Below, piece by piece: positions 25,843-36,376 of a stretch of 64,000 nt of DNA. The DNA is from Notoacmeibacter marinus. Its GTDB lineage: Bacteria; Pseudomonadota; Alphaproteobacteria; Rhizobiales; Rhizobiaceae. Location of the stretch: assembly GCF_002238045.1 (NCBI RefSeq), contig NZ_NBYO01000003.1, positions 1-64,000 of the forward strand, in the 5' to 3' direction. Within the stretch, counting starts at the first letter, position 1, and every line of letters starts with the position of its first letter. The position numbers and the translations under genes were made by a program. The notes under the pieces were generated by a model. That model searched no databases and was not told where the DNA came from. It saw only the letters and a list, made by a program, of their open reading frames with translations.

Positions 25843-27540
25843 TTACTGCTCGATCAGCTCGAACCGGTCCACATCGACAAGGCCCCTGTCCGAAATCTTC
25901 AGATGGGGGATGACGGGCAGCGGCAGAAAGGCCAGCTGCAGGAAGGGCTCCTGAAGCGTGGAGCCGAGCGCGAAGGCCGCCTGGCGCAGATCGTACAGCG
26001 TATCGCGCACCGTTTCATAGGGTTCGAGGCTCATCAGCCCGGCCAGGGGCAGGGCGATCTCGCCGGTGACGACGCCATCTTCCACCACCACGAAGCCGCC
26101 CTTGAGATCGCGCAGCCGATTGGCCGCGATGGCCATATCCTCGTCGGACGCGCCGATAACGCAGAGATTATGGCTGTCGTGGCCGACCGTGGAGGCAATG
26201 GCGCCCTTCTTCAGGCCGAAACCCTGCACGAACCCCCTGCCGATATTGCCGTTTCTGCCGTGGCGCTCGATGATCGCGACCTTCAGAATATCGCGTTCAA
26301 GATCGATTCCGGTCTGGTTGCCATGCGTCGGCAGGCGGAACCGGCGATGCTCGGTGATGATCTTGCCAGGCAGGACACCGAGCACCGGTGTTTCGCTGTT
26401 TGAAGCCGGAATGGCAAAATCCGCCGGCGTCAGTTCGCGCACATGCACGCTGTCGAGACCGACCGGATCGATGGTCCTTCGGGCGGCGAAGAGATCGTCA
26501 TTGACGCGGCGTCCCGCGGAAAAAACCATCTCTGCGCTGCAATTCTCCAACGTATCGACCACCACGAGATCGGCGCGCCAACCCGGCGCGACAAGCCCGC
26601 GGTCCTGCAGACCGAAGGCGCGTGCGGCCGAGATCGAAGCCGCCCGATAGGCGACGAGCGGGTCAACGCCGCCCGCAATGGCGGTGCGGACCATGTAATC
26701 GAGATGACCCTGCTCGGCGATATCGAGCGGATTGCGGTCGTCCGTGCAGAGCGCGATATGGGGCGACAGGCGCTCCGTCATGATCGGCAGAAGCGCCTGA
26801 AGGTCCTTTGAAACTGAGCCCTCGCGCACCAGGATGTGCATGCCCTTGCGGATCTTCTCCAGCGCTTCTTCTGCGCTGGTGCATTCGTGCTCGGTGCGGA
26901 TTCCGACCGACAGATAGCCGTTCAGCTCGGCGCCGGAGAGAAGCGGCGCATGACCGTCGATATGGCCGCCCTGAAAGGCCTCCAGCTTGGCGAGCGCCAC
27001 CGGGTCCTTATGGATCACGCCCGGAAAATTCATGAACTCGGCCAGTCCGATCACCTTGGGATGATCGCGGAAGGGAAGAAGGCTTTCGATGGGCAGGTCC
27101 GCGCCGGAGGTCTCCAGATGCGTCGCCGGCACGCAGGACGAAAGCTGGACGCGGATATCCATGATGGTTTCGAGCGCCGAATCCAGAAAGTAGCGAATGC
27201 CTTCCGCGCCTAGAACATTGGCGATTTCATGGGGATCGCAGATCACGGTCGTCACGCCATGCGGCAACACGCAGCGGTCGAACTCATGCGGCGTCACGAG
27301 CGAGGATTCAATGTGAAGGTGGGTATCGATGAAGCCCGGTACGACGATCCGGCCTTCGATATCGATCTCGGTCGTGCCGCGATAAGCGCCGCAGGTTCCG
27401 ACGATCCGTTCGCCGCAGACGGCGATATCGGACGCGACCAGTTCGCCTGTCACGAGATCGAAAAAACGGCCGTTCTTCAGCACCAGATCGGCGGGTTCGC
27501 GGCCGATGGCCTGATCGATCATCGTCTCCAGTTTCGGCAT
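25843..27540 (-). CDS. ade: Adenine deaminase
   Basis: A 565-residue amidohydrolase converting adenine to hypoxanthine. The metal-binding motif is [17 protein letters not shown], followed by [17 protein letters not shown] and [12 protein letters not shown], all typical of bacterial Ade (with Fe/Mn). C-terminal [14 protein letters not shown] also matches. The ATG is preceded by GGGGG. It is convergent with sdaA, 30 bases apart, and has no obvious link to the betaine genes around it. Confidence 0.9.
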   Translation of the reverse strand: MPKLETMIDQAIGREPADLVLKNGRFFDLVTGELVASDIAVCGERIVGTCGAYRGTTEIDIEGRIVVPGFIDTHLHIESSLVTPHEFDRCVLPHGVTTVICDPHEIANVLGAEGIRYFLDSALETIMDIRVQLSSCVPATHLETSGADLPIESLLPFRDHPKVIGLAEFMNFPGVIHKDPVALAKLEAFQGGHIDGHAPLLSGAELNGYLSVGIRTEHECTSAEEALEKIRKGMHILVREGSVSKDLQALLPIMTERLSPHIALCTDDRNPLDIAEQGHLDYMVRTAIAGGVDPLVAYRAASISAARAFGLQDRGLVAPGWRADLVVVDTLENCSAEMVFSAGRRVNDDLFAARRTIDPVGLDSVHVRELTPADFAIPASNSETPVLGVLPGKIITEHRRFRLPTHGNQTGIDLERDILKVAIIERHGRNGNIGRGFVQGFGLKKGAIASTVGHDSHNLCVIGASDEDMAIAANRLRDLKGGFVVVEDGVVTGEIALPLAGLMSLEPYETVRDTLYDLRQAAFALGSTLQEPFLQLAFLPLPVIPHLKISDRGLVDVDRFELIEQ

Positions 27541-27585
27541 TCCGTGTCCCCCTGTGGCCAATCGGTATCCTGGCGAAAAATCAAT

Positions 27586-28077
27586 TCATGAGATCTGGCG
27601 CAAAGGCAGTTCGGTCGTCTGCTTCACGCGCTTTAAAGTGAAATGCGAATTGACGCCGGCAACGCCAGGCAAATGCAGCAGAACCCGTTTCAGGTAGCTT
27701 TCGTAATAGCTGATACTGTCGACCACGACGCGCAGCAGAAAATCGCTCTCGCCGCTCATCGAATAACATTCCATGATTTCGGCCTGTTTGACCGCCGCGC
27801 GCTCGAAAGCGTCCAGCGTCTCCTCATCATGGCGACCGAGCCGGATGCTGGCGAAGATGTTGATCTCCAATCCGAGCTTTTCGGCATCCAGTATAGCGAC
27901 CCGACCGCGGATAAGGCCTTCGCTTTCGAGACGTTTCATCCGCCGCCATAGCGGGGTATTGGAAAGGCCCACCATTTCGCCCAGCTCGGCCATGGAGACC
28001 GAACAGTCACGCTGCAACGCCTGGAGAATACGCAGATCGGCTGCATCGGGAAGGAAACTGCTACGATTGACATTCAT
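27586..28077 (-). CDS. bkdR: Lrp/AsnC-family regulator, probable BkdR
   Basis: A 163-residue protein with an N-terminal HTH (VSMAELGEMVGLSNTPLWRRMKRLE) and a C-terminal RAM effector domain (MECYSMSGESDFLLRVVV). It is divergent from the branched-chain 2-oxoacid dehydrogenase operon with 103 bases between starts, so by position it is the BkdR-like activator, which in Pseudomonas responds to branched-chain amino acids. The symbol is by context. Confidence 0.8.
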   Translation of the reverse strand: MNVNRSSFLPDAADLRILQALQRDCSVSMAELGEMVGLSNTPLWRRMKRLESEGLIRGRVAILDAEKLGLEINIFASIRLGRHDEETLDAFERAAVKQAEIMECYSMSGESDFLLRVVVDSISYYESYLKRVLLHLPGVAGVNSHFTLKRVKQTTELPLRQIS

Positions 28078-28180
28078 AGGCGTATCTTCATTCTCAAATC
28101 ACACTCCGGAACAAGATATTAGGGACAGTTTTTACGCGGGTCACGCGATATCGTTGCCGGAACCTTTGGGAGGAGGTGCC
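28078..28180. promoter_or_regulatory. bkdR-bkdA1 divergent promoter region
   Basis: A 103-base spacer serving both directions. GGGAGGAGGTGCC just before the bkdA1 ATG is a strong ribosome binding site. No clear dyad was recognised. Confidence 0.5.
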
Positions 28181-29410
28181 ATGAAAAACACTGCCGAACT
28201 GTCGCTCTATGTGCCGGAACCGTCCGGCCGCCCCGGGGACGAGCCGGACTTTAGCAATGTGCCGCTCCAGGACGCCGGCGAGCAGCGCTGCCCAGATACG
28301 CTGACCCCCGAGATTGAACTGCGCGATATGCCTTACGGCCTCGTCCGCGTTCTCGATGATGACGGAAAGGCCGTTGGACCTTGGGCACCGGACCTGTCCA
28401 CCGATCACCTTATGCGTGGGCTGGATGCCATGGTTCGGACACGCATCTTCGATGACCGCATGTTCCGGGCGAACCGCCAGGGCAAGACCAGCTTCTACAT
28501 GAAATCGACGGGCGAGGAGGCGATCGGCGCGGCCCAGTCGCTATGCCTTGGCGAACGTGACATGTGTTTTCCAACCTATCGGATCCTGAGCTGGCTGATG
28601 GCGCGCGATTATCCCATGACCGCGCTCGGCAACCAGATTTTTTCCAATGCGGAAGACCCGCTCAAAGGTCGCCAATTGCCGGTCCTGTATTCGGCACGCG
28701 ATTACGGTTTCTACTCCATTTCCGGTAATCTAGGCAGCCGTCTCGGCCATGCGGTGGGGTGGGCGATGGCGTCGGCCTATCGTCACGATGACAGCATCGC
28801 TCTCGGCTATGTCGGCGAAGGCACGACGGCGGAAGGCAATGTTCACGAAGCGCTAACCTTCGCGGGCGTGTACCGCGCGCCGGTTATTTTGTGCATCACC
28901 AACAATCAATGGGCGATCTCGTCCTTCTCCGGTATCGCCGGGGGCAACAGGACGACGTTTGCCGCCAAGGCGCTGGCCTATGGCATTCCGGGCCTGCGCG
29001 TCGACGGCAATGACTTCCTGGCCATTCACGCCGCGACAGACTGGGCGCGAGAGCGGGCGCTTGGAAACAAGGGCGCGACGCTGATCGAACTCGTCACCTA
29101 CCGTGCGGCGGCGCATTCCTCCAGCGACGATCCAACCCGCTATCGCCCAAAGGGCGAAAGCGAAGCCTGGCCGCTCGGCGATCCTGTCGAGCGGTTGAAA
29201 CAACACCTTATCCAGCGCGGCGACCTGACCGAGGACGGTTACACGGACCTTCACGAGGATTGCGAGAAGCGGGTGCGTGCGGCCATTCGCGAAGCGGAGG
29301 CCGTCGGCACGCTCGGTCAGTCCAAGCCAAGCGTAAAGGCGATGTTCGAGGAGGTGTTCAAGGAACCCGATTGGCGGCAGATCGAACAGAGACGGGAGCT
29401 GGGGTACTGA
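28181..29410 (+). CDS. bkdA1: Branched-chain 2-oxoacid dehydrogenase E1 alpha
   Basis: A 409-residue TPP-dependent E1 alpha. It has the long N-terminal region typical of 2-oxoisovalerate dehydrogenases (LSLYVPEPSGRPGDEPDFSN), GRQLPVLYSARDYGFYSISGN, and the TPP motif GYVGEGTTAEGNVHEALTF with CITNNQWAISS. It decarboxylates 2-oxoisovalerate and related acids from Val, Leu and Ile. The ATG at 28181 follows AGGAGGTGCC; longer upstream frames lie in the promoter and bkdR. The beta gene follows after one base. Confidence 0.93.
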   Translation: MKNTAELSLYVPEPSGRPGDEPDFSNVPLQDAGEQRCPDTLTPEIELRDMPYGLVRVLDDDGKAVGPWAPDLSTDHLMRGLDAMVRTRIFDDRMFRANRQGKTSFYMKSTGEEAIGAAQSLCLGERDMCFPTYRILSWLMARDYPMTALGNQIFSNAEDPLKGRQLPVLYSARDYGFYSISGNLGSRLGHAVGWAMASAYRHDDSIALGYVGEGTTAEGNVHEALTFAGVYRAPVILCITNNQWAISSFSGIAGGNRTTFAAKALAYGIPGLRVDGNDFLAIHAATDWARERALGNKGATLIELVTYRAAAHSSSDDPTRYRPKGESEAWPLGDPVERLKQHLIQRGDLTEDGYTDLHEDCEKRVRAAIREAEAVGTLGQSKPSVKAMFEEVFKEPDWRQIEQRRELGY

Positions 29411-29411
29411 G

Positions 29412-30425
29412 ATGGTTGCCATGAACATGGTCCAGGCGCTGAACTCCGCTTTGGACGTCAAACTCGAAGACGATCCCGACATTCTGACCTTTGGCGAAGA
29501 TGTCGGCTATTTCGGCGGCGTCTTCCGTGTCACCGATAAACTGCAGGAGAAATACGGTCTCACCCGCTGTTTCGATACGCCCATTTCCGAGGGCGGCATC
29601 GTTGCCACGGCGATCGGCATGGGCGCCTACGGCCTGCGGCCGGTCGTCGAGATCCAGTTCGCCGATTACATTCTGCCGGCCTTCGACCAGCTCGTGTCCG
29701 AAGCGGCGCGCCTGCGCTACCGCTCCAACGGCGAGTTCTGGGCACCGATCACTGTGCGCGTGCCTTATGGAGGCGGCATTTTCGGCGGCCAAACCCATAG
29801 CCAGAGCCCCGAAGCGCTATTCGCTCATGTTGTCGGATTGAAGTCGGTCATCCCCTCCAACCCATACGACGCCAAGGGCCTGTTGATTTCGGCTATCGAG
29901 GATGACGATCCGGTCATCTTCTTCGAGCCGAAGCGGCTCTATAACGGTCTCTTCGAGGGGCGACCCGACGATCCAGTCAAGCCGTGGAAGGACCATCCGC
30001 TGGCCGACGTTCCGGAGGACGTCTACCGCATTCCGCTCGGCAAGGCGAGAATGGTAAGGGAAGGCGCGGACGTGACGGTTCTGGCCTATGGCACCATGGT
30101 TCATGTCGCGCTGTCGGCCATCGAGGAATGCGGAATCGACGCCGAACTGATCGATCTGCGCAGCATCGTACCGCTCGATATCGATGCCATCGTGGAATCG
30201 GTGCAGCGGACCGGGCGATGCGTCATCGCTCACGAAGCCTCCCGATATGGCGGGTTCGGCGGCGAGCTATCGGCGCTTGTGCAGGAGCGCTGCTTCCACC
30301 ATCTGCGCGCGCCCATCGAACGCGTCGCAGGTTGGGATACGCCTTATCCGCACGCTTTCGAATGGGATTACTTCCCCGGTCCCCAGCGCGTCATCGACGC
30401 CATGCAGCGCACGCAGGAGGTGTGA
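29412..30425 (+). CDS. bkdA2: Branched-chain 2-oxoacid dehydrogenase E1 beta
   Basis: A 337-residue E1 beta with FGEDVGYFGGVFRVTDKLQ, the EGGIVATAIGMG segment and HTHSQSPEALF-like THSQSPEALFAH. It pairs with bkdA1 in an alpha2-beta2 E1. The start is one base after the bkdA1 stop (TGAGATG). Confidence 0.93.
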   Translation: MVAMNMVQALNSALDVKLEDDPDILTFGEDVGYFGGVFRVTDKLQEKYGLTRCFDTPISEGGIVATAIGMGAYGLRPVVEIQFADYILPAFDQLVSEAARLRYRSNGEFWAPITVRVPYGGGIFGGQTHSQSPEALFAHVVGLKSVIPSNPYDAKGLLISAIEDDDPVIFFEPKRLYNGLFEGRPDDPVKPWKDHPLADVPEDVYRIPLGKARMVREGADVTVLAYGTMVHVALSAIEECGIDAELIDLRSIVPLDIDAIVESVQRTGRCVIAHEASRYGGFGGELSALVQERCFHHLRAPIERVAGWDTPYPHAFEWDYFPGPQRVIDAMQRTQEV

Positions 30426-30426
30426 G

Positions 30427-31812
30427 ATGGGCAAATACGCATTCCGCCTTCCCGATATCGGCGAAGGGATCGCCGAGGCCGAGATCAGCGAATGGTACGT
30501 TGCGGTCGGCGACACCGTCGAGGAGGATCAGCAACTCGTCGATGTGATGACGGACAAGGCGACTGTCGATATTTCCTCGCCGGTCAGCGGCAAGGTCGTG
30601 TCATTGAACGGCGCTGTCGGTGACATGCTGGCCGTCGGCTCGGTCCTCGTGGAGTTCGAAGTAGAAGGCGACGCCGATGCCGTCGACGATGGCGGGCAGG
30701 GCGACAGCACGTCGCCGGAAGCGGCAACGCAGAAGGCGTCCGACGCCGAGCCGCCCCAAAAGGACGAGCCGGCGCAGAAGCGGCAGGCGCCTGCCGAAGC
30801 CAAATCCGGCACGTTCGCCGCATCGGCGAAGCAAACGGCGTCACCGTCTGCATCGAAGCCGGCGAAGACCGCCGCCGATGCGGCCAAAGACGGATCGCCT
30901 GCCATGCGTCGCGGCGCGGCTTCCGGGAAGGGCAGCGGTGCGCCGCTTGCTTCGCCCGCAACGCGCCGCAAGGCGCACGAACACGGCATCGCCTTGCAAT
31001 ATGTGACCGGAACGGGACCGGCCGGGCGCATTCTCGAAGCGGACCTCGAAGCCTACATCGCCGACGGCGCGCCGAAGCCGGGCGGTGGCTCCGGCCTGCG
31101 CCAGCGGACCGGTGTGGACGACATACGCATTGTCGGCATGCGCCGCCGCATCGCCGAGAAGATGCAACAGTCCAAGCGCAGCATTCCGCATTTCTGCTAT
31201 GTCGAGGAATTCGACATGACCGCGCTGGAAGATCTGCGTGCGACGATGAATGCGGGACGCGGCGAGGACCAGTCAAAGCTGACCGTGTTGCCCTTCCTGA
31301 TCCGGGCCGTGGCGCGCCTCCTGCCGGACTATCCCATGCTCAACGGCCATTACGACGAGGCCGAGGAGGCTTTTCGGGCGCACGAAGCCTTTCATGCAGG
31401 GATCGCGACCCAGACCGAACGCGGGCTTTCGGTGCCGGTCGTCCGCCATGCGGAAAGCCTCGGCGTCTGGGACTGCGCCGCCGAAATCCGGCGGGTCTCC
31501 GAAGCGGCGCGCGAAGGCACGGCCAGCCGTGATGAGCTCAGCGGCTCCACGCTGACGATTACCAGCCTCGGGCCGCTCGGCGGCATCTCGGCGACGCCGG
31601 TCATCAACCATCCCGAGGTCGGCATCATCGGGCCGAACAAGATGGTGGAGCGTCCCGTCGTCATCGATGGCCGGATCGAAATCCGCAAGATCATGAATTT
31701 GTCGTCCTCCTTCGATCACCGGATCGTCGACGGCTATGACGCTGCGCGGTTCATCCAGGACCTCAAGCGTCTGATCGAATGCCCGGCCCTGATTTTCGCA
31801 GAGGATGAGTGA
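30427..31812 (+). CDS. bkdB: Branched-chain 2-oxoacid dehydrogenase E2 (lipoyl transacylase)
   Basis: A 461-residue E2: one lipoyl domain with Lys44 (DVMTDKATVDISSP), an Ala/Lys/Pro/Ser-rich linker (about 85-170), a peripheral-subunit-binding domain (PATRRKAHEHGIALQYVTGT) and the catalytic domain with DHRIVDGYDAARF (His and Asp of the HxxxDG motif). It transfers the acyl group from lipoate to CoA. Overlaps lpdA by ATGA. It could also serve the E2-less fused E1 at 120-2309, which is inference. Confidence 0.93.
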   Translation: MGKYAFRLPDIGEGIAEAEISEWYVAVGDTVEEDQQLVDVMTDKATVDISSPVSGKVVSLNGAVGDMLAVGSVLVEFEVEGDADAVDDGGQGDSTSPEAATQKASDAEPPQKDEPAQKRQAPAEAKSGTFAASAKQTASPSASKPAKTAADAAKDGSPAMRRGAASGKGSGAPLASPATRRKAHEHGIALQYVTGTGPAGRILEADLEAYIADGAPKPGGGSGLRQRTGVDDIRIVGMRRRIAEKMQQSKRSIPHFCYVEEFDMTALEDLRATMNAGRGEDQSKLTVLPFLIRAVARLLPDYPMLNGHYDEAEEAFRAHEAFHAGIATQTERGLSVPVVRHAESLGVWDCAAEIRRVSEAAREGTASRDELSGSTLTITSLGPLGGISATPVINHPEVGIIGPNKMVERPVVIDGRIEIRKIMNLSSSFDHRIVDGYDAARFIQDLKRLIECPALIFAEDE

Positions 31813-33206
31813 TGAAGACGATAGACATGAAGGTTCTGGTCGTCGGCGGTGGGCCGGGCGGCTATGTCGCCGCCATCCGCTGCGGCCAGCTCGGGCTGAA
31901 GACCACGCTCGTCGAAAGCGAACGGGTCGGCGGCACCTGCCTGATCCGCGGTTGTATCCCGTCGAAAGCCATGATCCACACGGCGGCACTGTTCGACGCC
32001 ATGTCCCGTAGCAGCGAAGCGCCGATGCATGGCATCAGCCTGCCGGAACCGCCATCCTTCGACATGCAGGGCTGGACGGGCTGGAAGGGCAGCATCGTCG
32101 ACCGGCTGAATGGCGGCGTCGGTTCGCTGCTCAAGCGCGCCGGCGTGACCGTCATCTCCGGCTGGGCACGGTTTTCCGACGCCAGGACCTGCACGGTCGA
32201 AGGCGGTGAGGAAGGCGTCGAGATCCGGGCCGAGCATGTGATCCTCGCTACCGGCTCGGTGCCTGTGGAACTGCCGGGCCTGCCATTCGGCGACCGGATC
32301 ATTTCGTCGACCGAAGCCTTGTCGCTGGACGATCTGCCGGAGCGCGTGGTCGTGGTCGGGGCCGGCTATATCGGTCTGGAGATCGGCACTGCCCTGCAGA
32401 AACTCGGTGCCGACGTCAACATCGTCGAGGCGCAGGATCGGATATTACCGAATTACGACAAGGATTTGGTCGCTCCCGTTCACAAGTCACTGGAGGAACA
32501 TGGGGTCACGCTGCATCTTGGCGCGAAGGCGCTGGGTCTGACGGAATCCGGAGAGGCGCTCCGCATTCAGACACAGGATGGCGAGGAGATCGAACTGCAG
32601 GCCGATAAGGTTCTCGTCGCTGTCGGCCGCAAGCCAGCGACGGAAGGCTGGGGGCTCGAAGAGACGGCGATCGCGATGAACGGCCCCTTCATCAAGATCG
32701 ATTCCCGCTGCGCCACCTCGACGAAGAATGTCTGGGCGATTGGCGACGTGACGGGCGAGCCGATGCTGGCGCACCGGGCGTCCGCGCAGGGCGAGATGGT
32801 CGCGGAGATCATTGCCGGCGAGCAGCGGATTTTCGACCCAATGGCCATTCCGGCCGTCTGCTTCACCGATCCGGAAATCGTCTCGGTCGGAATGACACCC
32901 AGCGAAGCGGGCGACGAGATCGAAACCGGCGTCTTTCCGATGCGGGCCAGCGGCCGGGCGATGACGCTGGACGCCGCAGAATCGGGCGGGTTCGTCCGCG
33001 TGCTGTCGCGCAAGAACGACCGGCGGATCGTCGGCGTTCAGGCGGTGGGCGCGGAGATCTCCGAACTTGCGGCGGCGTTTACCCAGGCTATCGAGATGGG
33101 ATCGGTGCTGGAAGACATTGCCGGCACGATCTACGCCCATCCGACGCTTGGCGAAGCCTTCCATGAGGCTGCGCTGAAATCGCTCGGTCACGCCATTCAC
33201 GCATAA
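31812..33206 (+). CDS. lpdA: Dihydrolipoyl dehydrogenase (E3) of the branched-chain complex
   Basis: A 464-residue pyridine nucleotide-disulfide oxidoreductase with FAD motif VVGGGPGGYVAAIRC, redox disulfide GGTCLIRGCIPSK, NAD motif VVVGAGYIGLEIG, and C-terminal HPTLGEAFHEAAL with the catalytic His. The start ATG overlaps the bkdB stop. It ends 15 bases from the convergent betA. Confidence 0.94.
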   Translation: MKTIDMKVLVVGGGPGGYVAAIRCGQLGLKTTLVESERVGGTCLIRGCIPSKAMIHTAALFDAMSRSSEAPMHGISLPEPPSFDMQGWTGWKGSIVDRLNGGVGSLLKRAGVTVISGWARFSDARTCTVEGGEEGVEIRAEHVILATGSVPVELPGLPFGDRIISSTEALSLDDLPERVVVVGAGYIGLEIGTALQKLGADVNIVEAQDRILPNYDKDLVAPVHKSLEEHGVTLHLGAKALGLTESGEALRIQTQDGEEIELQADKVLVAVGRKPATEGWGLEETAIAMNGPFIKIDSRCATSTKNVWAIGDVTGEPMLAHRASAQGEMVAEIIAGEQRIFDPMAIPAVCFTDPEIVSVGMTPSEAGDEIETGVFPMRASGRAMTLDAAESGGFVRVLSRKNDRRIVGVQAVGAEISELAAAFTQAIEMGSVLEDIAGTIYAHPTLGEAFHEAALKSLGHAIHA

Positions 33207-33221
33207 GAGCGGCAATCCGCT

Positions 33222-34886
33222 TTAGCGGTCGGCGGTCCGCCATCGCGGATTGATCCAGGGTTCGACATTCTCGGCAGGCAGGGGCGTTCTGCCGAGAATG
33301 TGGTCCGCCGCCTTCTCGCCGACCATAATGGACGGGCCGTTGAGATTGCCGTTGGTGATGCGCGGGAAGATCGAACTGTCGGCGAGACGCAGCCCGTCAA
33401 CGCCGATGACCCGGCACTCAGGATCGACAACCGCCATCGGATCGTCTGCCGCGCCGATCCGGCAGGTGCCGCACGGGTGATAGGCGCTCTCGGCGTGGTC
33501 GCGAATATGATCGTTCAGCGCCTCGTCCGATTGAGCGGCATTGCCCGGTTGAATTTCCCTGCCGCGATAGGGATCGAAGGCGGGCTGGGCAAAGATGTCG
33601 CGCGTCAGGCGGATGCAATGGCGGAAGTCGGCCCAGTCGTCTTCATGTGACATATAGTTGAAGACGATGCGCGGATCGTCTTTCGGATCGGCGGAGCGCA
33701 GCGTTACTTCGCCACGAGACTTCGAGCGCATGGGGCCGACATGAGCCTGAAAGCCATGGCCTTCGGCCGCGGCCTGGCCGTCATAGCGCACCGCGATCGG
33801 CAGGAAGTGATACTGGATATCGGGATATTGCACGCCCGGTTTGGAGCGCAGAAAGGCCGCGCTTTCGAACTGGTTCGATGCGCCAAGACCCTTCTTGAAG
33901 AACAGCCATTGCGCGCCGAGCAACGCCTTGGAGAAGAGGTTCCAGTGTTTGTAGAGCGTGATTGGCTGGGTGCAGGCCTGCTGGATGTAGAGTTCCAGAT
34001 GATCCTGCAGGTTCTGGCCAACGCCGGGACGGTCCGCCACGACATCGATGCCGTGCTCGGCAAGATGCGCGGCCGGGCCGATGCCAGACAGCATCAGCAG
34101 TTTCGGCGAATTGATCGAGGACGCGGCGATAATGACTTCGCGGTTCGCCGTGACGTTCTCGATTCTGCCGCGCCGTTCGATCTCGACGCCGGTAGCGCGG
34201 CCATCCTCGATGACGATCTTGCGCGCCAGGCAGCGGATCAATTGCAGGTTTTTCCGTTTCAGCGCCGGTCTCAGATAGGCGTTGGCGGTGGACCAGCGGC
34301 GACCCTTCCAGACCGTCTGCTCCATCGGGCCGAAGCCCTCCTGCTGTTCGCCGTTGTAATCCGGCGTCAGCGGAAAACCGGCTTGCGAACCCGCCTCCAG
34401 GAAAGCGTCGAAGAGCGGATTGGCGCGCGGTCCGCGGCTAACGTGAAGTGGCCCATCCGTGCCGCGCCACGCCGATCCTTTGCCATTGCCGCCATGCCAG
34501 CTTTCCATGCGCTTGAAATAGGGAAGGACGTCGGCATAACCCCAGCCGGACGCGCCGCTATCGCGCCAGTGATCGAAATCCATCGCATGGCCGCGCACGA
34601 AGACCATGCCGTTGATCGAGGACGAGCCGCCGACCACCTTGCCGCGAGGGGTGGCCAGCCGACGACCACCCAGATGCGGTTCCGGCTCGGAGCGGTAGCC
34701 CCAATCGTAGCGCGCCATGCTCATCGGGTAGGAAAGCGCTGCCGGCATCTGGATGAAGGGTCCGGCGTCGGTGCCGCCATATTCGAGCACGATGACGGAG
34801 TGTTTGCCGTCCTCGCTCAGACGATAGGCCATCGCGGCGCCGGCGGAACCCGAACCGATAATCACATAATCCGCTTGCATTTTCAT
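33222..34886 (-). CDS. betA: Choline dehydrogenase
   Basis: A 554-residue GMC-family flavoenzyme oxidising choline to betaine aldehyde. FAD Rossmann motif [18 protein letters not shown] at the N-terminus, [19 protein letters not shown], and C-terminal [12 protein letters not shown] with the catalytic His. Last gene of betICBA, 26 bases after betB. A second ATG two codons inside is an alternative start. Confidence 0.94.
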   Translation of the reverse strand: MKMQADYVIIGSGSAGAAMAYRLSEDGKHSVIVLEYGGTDAGPFIQMPAALSYPMSMARYDWGYRSEPEPHLGGRRLATPRGKVVGGSSSINGMVFVRGHAMDFDHWRDSGASGWGYADVLPYFKRMESWHGGNGKGSAWRGTDGPLHVSRGPRANPLFDAFLEAGSQAGFPLTPDYNGEQQEGFGPMEQTVWKGRRWSTANAYLRPALKRKNLQLIRCLARKIVIEDGRATGVEIERRGRIENVTANREVIIAASSINSPKLLMLSGIGPAAHLAEHGIDVVADRPGVGQNLQDHLELYIQQACTQPITLYKHWNLFSKALLGAQWLFFKKGLGASNQFESAAFLRSKPGVQYPDIQYHFLPIAVRYDGQAAAEGHGFQAHVGPMRSKSRGEVTLRSADPKDDPRIVFNYMSHEDDWADFRHCIRLTRDIFAQPAFDPYRGREIQPGNAAQSDEALNDHIRDHAESAYHPCGTCRIGAADDPMAVVDPECRVIGVDGLRLADSSIFPRITNGNLNGPSIMVGEKAADHILGRTPLPAENVEPWINPRWRTADR

Positions 34887-34912
34887 TCCTTGCCGCCGTT
34901 GCGGCCTGCTTG

Positions 34913-36376
34913 TCAGTAGGGTGCCTCGACGTCGCCCATGGCGACATAGACCGACTTGACCTGGCTGTAATGCTCGATCGCGGCCTTGGAATTCTCGCGA
35001 CCGACGCCCGACAGTTTGACGCCACCGAAGGGGGCTTCGACCGGGGTCAGATTGTAGGTGTTGATCCAGCAGGTGCCGGCTTCCAGCGCGGCGACCACGC
35101 GATGGGCGCGGGTGAGGTCGCGGGTGAAGACGCCAGCGGCCAGCCCGAACGGCGTATCGTTGGCGCGTGCGACAACCTCGCTCTCGTCGCTGAAGGTGAG
35201 AACCGACAGGACCGGACCGAACACCTCTTCGCAGGCCACAGTCATCCCGTCGGTCACGCCCGTGAAAACAGTCGGCTCGATATAGAAGCCCTTGTCGAAG
35301 CCGTCCGGCACGCCGCCGCCATGGGCGAACGTCGCGCCTTCGTCTTTCGCCTTTTCGATATAGGAAAGCACCTTGTCGCGCTGCACCTTCGAAATCATCG
35401 GACCGAGCTGCGTGTCCTCGTCGCGCGGATCGCCGATCTTCGCCGCCCTGGTCCTTTCGACGAGGCGGGCGACGAAAGCGTCTTCGATGGCCTTGTGAAC
35501 GAAGACGCGGGTGCCGTTCGAGCAGATCTGGCCGCTGGAATAGAAATTACCATTGATCGCCGCGCTGACCGCGTTCTCGATATCGGCATCGTCGAAGACG
35601 ATCAACGGCGATTTGCCGCCCAATTCCATCGTGACGTGACGAATGCCGTCCGCTGCCACCGCGTAGACTTTCCGGCCTGTCGGCACCGAACCCGTCAGCG
35701 AGACCTTGTCGGTTCGCGGATCGGTGGCGAGCGCCGCGCCGACATCGCCATAACCCTGCACGACATTGAACAGACCCGCCGGCGCACCGGCTTCGATGAA
35801 TATTTCCGCCAGTTTCAGCGCACAAAGCGGCGTCATCTCGGACGGCTTGAAGACCATCGCATTGCCGCAGGCCAGCGCTGGTGCGGCCTTCCAGCAGGCG
35901 ATCTGGGTCGGATAGTTCCATGCGCCGATCCCAACGCAAACGCCGAGCGGCTCGCGGATCGTGTAGACGAAATCGCCGCCGAGCGGCACCGTTTCGCCGG
36001 TGATCGTCGCGGCGAGCCCGCCGAAATATTCCAGCGCATCGGCGCCTGAGGTCGCATCGGCGACCAGGGTTTCTTGCAGGGGTTTGCCCGTATCGAGCGT
36101 TTCCAGTTCGCTCAATTCGCGATTGCGCTCACGCAGGATATCGGCGACGCGGCGCAGCACGCGACCCCGCTCGACCGGCGGACGGGCCGCCCATTCCTTC
36201 TGCGCGCGCGCAGCCGACTCCATGGCCCTATCGACAATGGTCGGCGTTGCCGAATGGAGGCGGGCAATGACTTCGCCGGTTGCCGCAAATATGCATCCGA
36301 TCGGCGCGCCGGCTTCGTCCTCGCAATATTCGCCATCGATGAAATGGCTCGCCGTCGGTTGTACGTCGATCATCAT
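34913..36376 (-). CDS. betB: Betaine aldehyde dehydrogenase
   Basis: A 487-residue aldehyde dehydrogenase converting betaine aldehyde to glycine betaine. Catalytic motifs [18 protein letters not shown] (Glu) and [14 protein letters not shown] (Cys) match BADH. The start is the first of two ATGs at the ATGATGA junction with betC, a four-base overlap that couples the two genes. Length is the family norm. Confidence 0.94.
   Translation of the reverse strand: MMIDVQPTASHFIDGEYCEDEAGAPIGCIFAATGEVIARLHSATPTIVDRAMESAARAQKEWAARPPVERGRVLRRVADILRERNRELSELETLDTGKPLQETLVADATSGADALEYFGGLAATITGETVPLGGDFVYTIREPLGVCVGIGAWNYPTQIACWKAAPALACGNAMVFKPSEMTPLCALKLAEIFIEAGAPAGLFNVVQGYGDVGAALATDPRTDKVSLTGSVPTGRKVYAVAADGIRHVTMELGGKSPLIVFDDADIENAVSAAINGNFYSSGQICSNGTRVFVHKAIEDAFVARLVERTRAAKIGDPRDEDTQLGPMISKVQRDKVLSYIEKAKDEGATFAHGGGVPDGFDKGFYIEPTVFTGVTDGMTVACEEVFGPVLSVLTFSDESEVVARANDTPFGLAAGVFTRDLTRAHRVVAALEAGTCWINTYNLTPVEAPFGGVKLSGVGRENSKAAIEHYSQVKSVYVAMGDVEAPY

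Noticed and set aside
33207-33221. Small GCGG/CCGC hairpins at the lpdA-betA convergent junction as a terminator
   Set aside because: Stems of only five bases with alternative pairings and no real T-tract.
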